Of a DNA stretch of 22,598 nt, positions 21,046 to 22,598 are shown in pieces. The stretch spans positions 1 to 22,598 of the forward strand of contig JBCCFW010000125.1 of assembly GCA_039029535.1 (NCBI GenBank), read 5' to 3'. The stretch comes from JBCCFW01 sp039029535 (lineage in GTDB: Bacteria > Acidobacteriota > JBCCFW01). The number at the start of each line of letters is the position of its first letter. Position 1 is the stretch's first letter. The notes beneath the pieces were generated by a model. The model saw nothing but the letters and a program-made list of their open reading frames with translations, had not been told where the DNA came from and did not search any database. A program made the translations under genes and the position numbers.

Positions 21046-22178
21046 CGCGTCGCCTCGATCAGCGGTCGCGCCAGCTCGTGGAAGCGGCGACGGTCGGCGT
21101 GGAAGGCCCGCTCGCGAAACTCGGGATGGATGCGGTTGGTCAGCAAGACGAAGACGCCGTCGCACTCGGGGTCGAGCAGGAGGCTCGTGCCGGTGAACCC
21201 GGCGTGACCGAAGGCCCGTTCGGAGAGCGCCGGGCCGGCGGGAGAGTTTAGCGAGCGCGCGAGCTGAAAGCCCCAACTCCGCTGCTCGGAGTCGTCGCCC
21301 CGGGCAGCAGCCGCCACCTGGTCGACGGACAGCTCGGCGAGTGCCGGTGCCGGGAGGAGCTCGCCGGGCCCGAGGAAGCGACGCCCGAGAGCGGCGATCC
21401 CGTCGGCCGTCCCGAACAGCCCGGCGTTGCCGGCGGCGCCTCCGAGAGCGTGGGCGTTGCCGTCGTGGGTGCGACCGCGGATGAGCGCGTCGCGGAAGCC
21501 GTCGTGACCCGCCGCCTCGCGAGGCGCCTGCTTGGCGGCCATCGTCCGCTCGACCTCACTCCCCCGCTCCGTCGGGGCCGCCCGCCCGACGAGGTCGTCG
21601 GGGAGCGTGAAGAAGACGTCGTCGCGTTTCGAGAGCAGCTCGCTCGTCGCCAGCTCCGACAGCGCGTGCCCCGTCAGCCGCTCGAGCAGCAGGCCCAGGA
21701 GCAGGAAGGCCGGACAGCCATAGACCGCGCGCCGACCGGGCTCGTTGCGATGCTCGCCGAGCCAGCGCGCCCAGGCCGCGAGATCACCACCGCCCGGGCG
21801 CACGTACAGCGGCTCCCAGGCCGGGAGACCCGCCGAATGCGTGAGCAGCTCGGCCACCGTCGGCACGCGCACGCCGGTCTCACCGACGAGCTCGGGCAAC
21901 CAGCGGGAGGCCGGCGCGTCGAAGTCGAGCTCCCCCCGCTCGCGCAACACGAGGCAGAGACTCGCGGTGACCAGCGGCTTGGTGAGCGATGCGCAGTCGT
22001 AGACGGTGTCCCGAGTCGCTGGCTCGTCGGTCGGCTCGACCGACGCTCGCCCGAAGGCCTCGTGGAAGCACGGCGTCTCCTCGGAGGCTCGACCGACCCA
22101 CGCGACGCCACCGGGGACCACGCCCTCCTCCACCAGCCCGGTGAGGAAGTCGCGCAGTCGGTCGGCGGCGTCGGTCAC
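21042..22178 (-). CDS. Serine hydrolase of the class C beta-lactamase / penicillin-binding-protein family
   Basis: A 378-residue beta-lactamase-fold protein. The S-x-x-K motif is SLTK (Ser64, Lys67) in DCASLTKPLV. LLTHSAGLP (111-119) is a standard family segment. The second motif is YGC (153-155), where classic enzymes have Y-x-N, and the third is HAG (325-327) in place of KTG; both variants are common in esterase or peptidase members, so real beta-lactam hydrolysis is doubtful. No signal peptide is seen, which suggests a cytoplasmic enzyme. GTG 22178 overlaps the stop of the oxidoreductase gene by 4 bp, and its stop overlaps the TonB start. The substrate is unknown; peptidoglycan fragments or esters are candidates. 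Confidence 0.9.
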   Translation of the reverse strand: MTDAADRLRDFLTGLVEEGVVPGGVAWVGRASEETPCFHEAFGRASVEPTDEPATRDTVYDCASLTKPLVTASLCLVLRERGELDFDAPASRWLPELVGETGVRVPTVAELLTHSAGLPAWEPLYVRPGGGDLAAWARWLGEHRNEPGRRAVYGCPAFLLLGLLLERLTGHALSELATSELLSKRDDVFFTLPDDLVGRAAPTERGSEVERTMAAKQAPREAAGHDGFRDALIRGRTHDGNAHALGGAAGNAGLFGTADGIAALGRRFLGPGELLPAPALAELSVDQVAAAARGDDSEQRSWGFQLARSLNSPAGPALSERAFGHAGFTGTSLLLDPECDGVFVLLTNRIHPEFRERAFHADRRRFHELARPLIEATR

Positions 22179-22598
22179 GACTCGCTGGCGAGACGGGCCG
22201 CCCGACGCTTGCGGTCGGCGACCTGTTCCTCCATCGCGGTCATGACACGCAGGGCTCCTGCCAGCGCGGCGCGTCCGTCGGCCCCCGACACCATCGGCGG
22301 CGCTTCACCACGCACGGCAGTGAGGAAGTCGGCGAGCTCGAGACGGAGCGGCTCGTCCTTCTCCTCGGGCTGCAGGACGCGGCGCTCGATGGCGGCGATC
22401 CCGCCGCCCGTGCCGAGCTCGACGACCTCGGCCGACTGCTCGCGCAAGTCGACGGAGACGTAGCGGGCCTCGCTGAAGATCCTCAGCTTGCGCACGACCT
22501 CCGCCGACACCCGTGAGCAAGTGAGGTTGGCGGTGAGCCCCGATCCGAAGACGAGCCGGGCGTTGGCGATGTCGACCCTGGGCGTGACGACGTTGACC
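22175..22598 (-). CDS. Gfo/Idh/MocA family oxidoreductase, N-terminus cut by the right edge
   Basis: Only the last 140 or so residues are present; the frame is open at the edge, so the NAD-binding Rossmann domain lies outside. The visible part is the C-terminal substrate domain: DIANARLVFGSGLTANLTCS, then VVRKLRIFSEARYVSVDL, and a closing helical part ending RRAARLASES. The block with VRKLRIF and YVSVDL resembles members found in lipid A gene clusters between lpxA and lpxB (the GnnA-type UDP-GlcNAc 3-dehydrogenases), but that is recall from a fragment. The stop overlaps the start of the serine hydrolase gene by 4 bp. Genes beyond the edge would settle the role. Confidence 0.85.
   Translation of the reverse strand, partial: VNVVTPRVDIANARLVFGSGLTANLTCSRVSAEVVRKLRIFSEARYVSVDLREQSAEVVELGTGGGIAAIERRVLQPEEKDEPLRLELADFLTAVRGEAPPMVSGADGRAALAGALRVMTAMEEQVADRKRRAARLASES

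Overview
The window is a gene-dense, very GC-rich stretch (by eye near 70 percent G+C) of a diderm bacterial chromosome. TonB, a TonB-dependent outer-membrane receptor and many GTG starts fit a GC-rich Gram-negative lineage such as Myxococcota, Acidobacteriota or Planctomycetota. No rRNA or other strong phylogenetic marker is present, so I cannot assign a phylum. I see no tRNA, rRNA, CRISPR array, transposase or phage gene. All genes but two lie on the minus strand. Both edges cut a gene: a TonB-dependent receptor on the left and a Gfo/Idh/MocA oxidoreductase on the right.

Layout from the right edge leftward, in the direction of minus-strand transcription. (1) 22598-19484: end of a Gfo/Idh/MocA oxidoreductase, a class-C-type serine hydrolase, a full TonB protein, and a secreted paralogue of only the TonB C-terminal domain. 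All four are joined by 4-bp start/stop overlaps. (2) 17703-19559, plus strand: a polytopic membrane protein whose 3' end overlaps the TonB-like gene convergently. (3) 17627-10783: a DUF2064 (TIGR04282-type) glycosyltransferase-like protein, a class I methyltransferase, a TPR plus double cyclic-nucleotide-domain protein, plsC, plsY, gpsA and a CpsB/YwqE-type PHP phosphatase. The three pls/gps genes cover every step from dihydroxyacetone phosphate to phosphatidic acid. (4) 10673-6471: a secreted TPR protein, ftsY, ribD and ribBA.

(5) 6046-6470 is the only long gene-free stretch. It holds a 187-bp, almost fully symmetric inverted-repeat element (MITE-like or structured-RNA-like) whose right end contains the ribBA stop codon, a short palindrome, and a sigma-54-like promoter facing a small excisionase-type HTH gene (6045-5821). 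(6) 5059-5814, plus strand: an unrecognised Ala/Pro/Asp-rich, probably disordered protein. (7) 4967-3474: a thioredoxin-type arsenate reductase and tryptophanyl-tRNA synthetase. (8) 3347-1: a secreted FN3-containing protein followed after 3 bp by the TonB-dependent receptor.

Most genes are core metabolism or envelope biogenesis. The least ordinary items are the long palindromic element at the end of ribBA, the duplicated TonB C-terminal domain lacking a membrane anchor, and the doubly duplicated TPR/cyclic-nucleotide protein in the phospholipid operon. I see no complete, clearly novel defence or mobile system.
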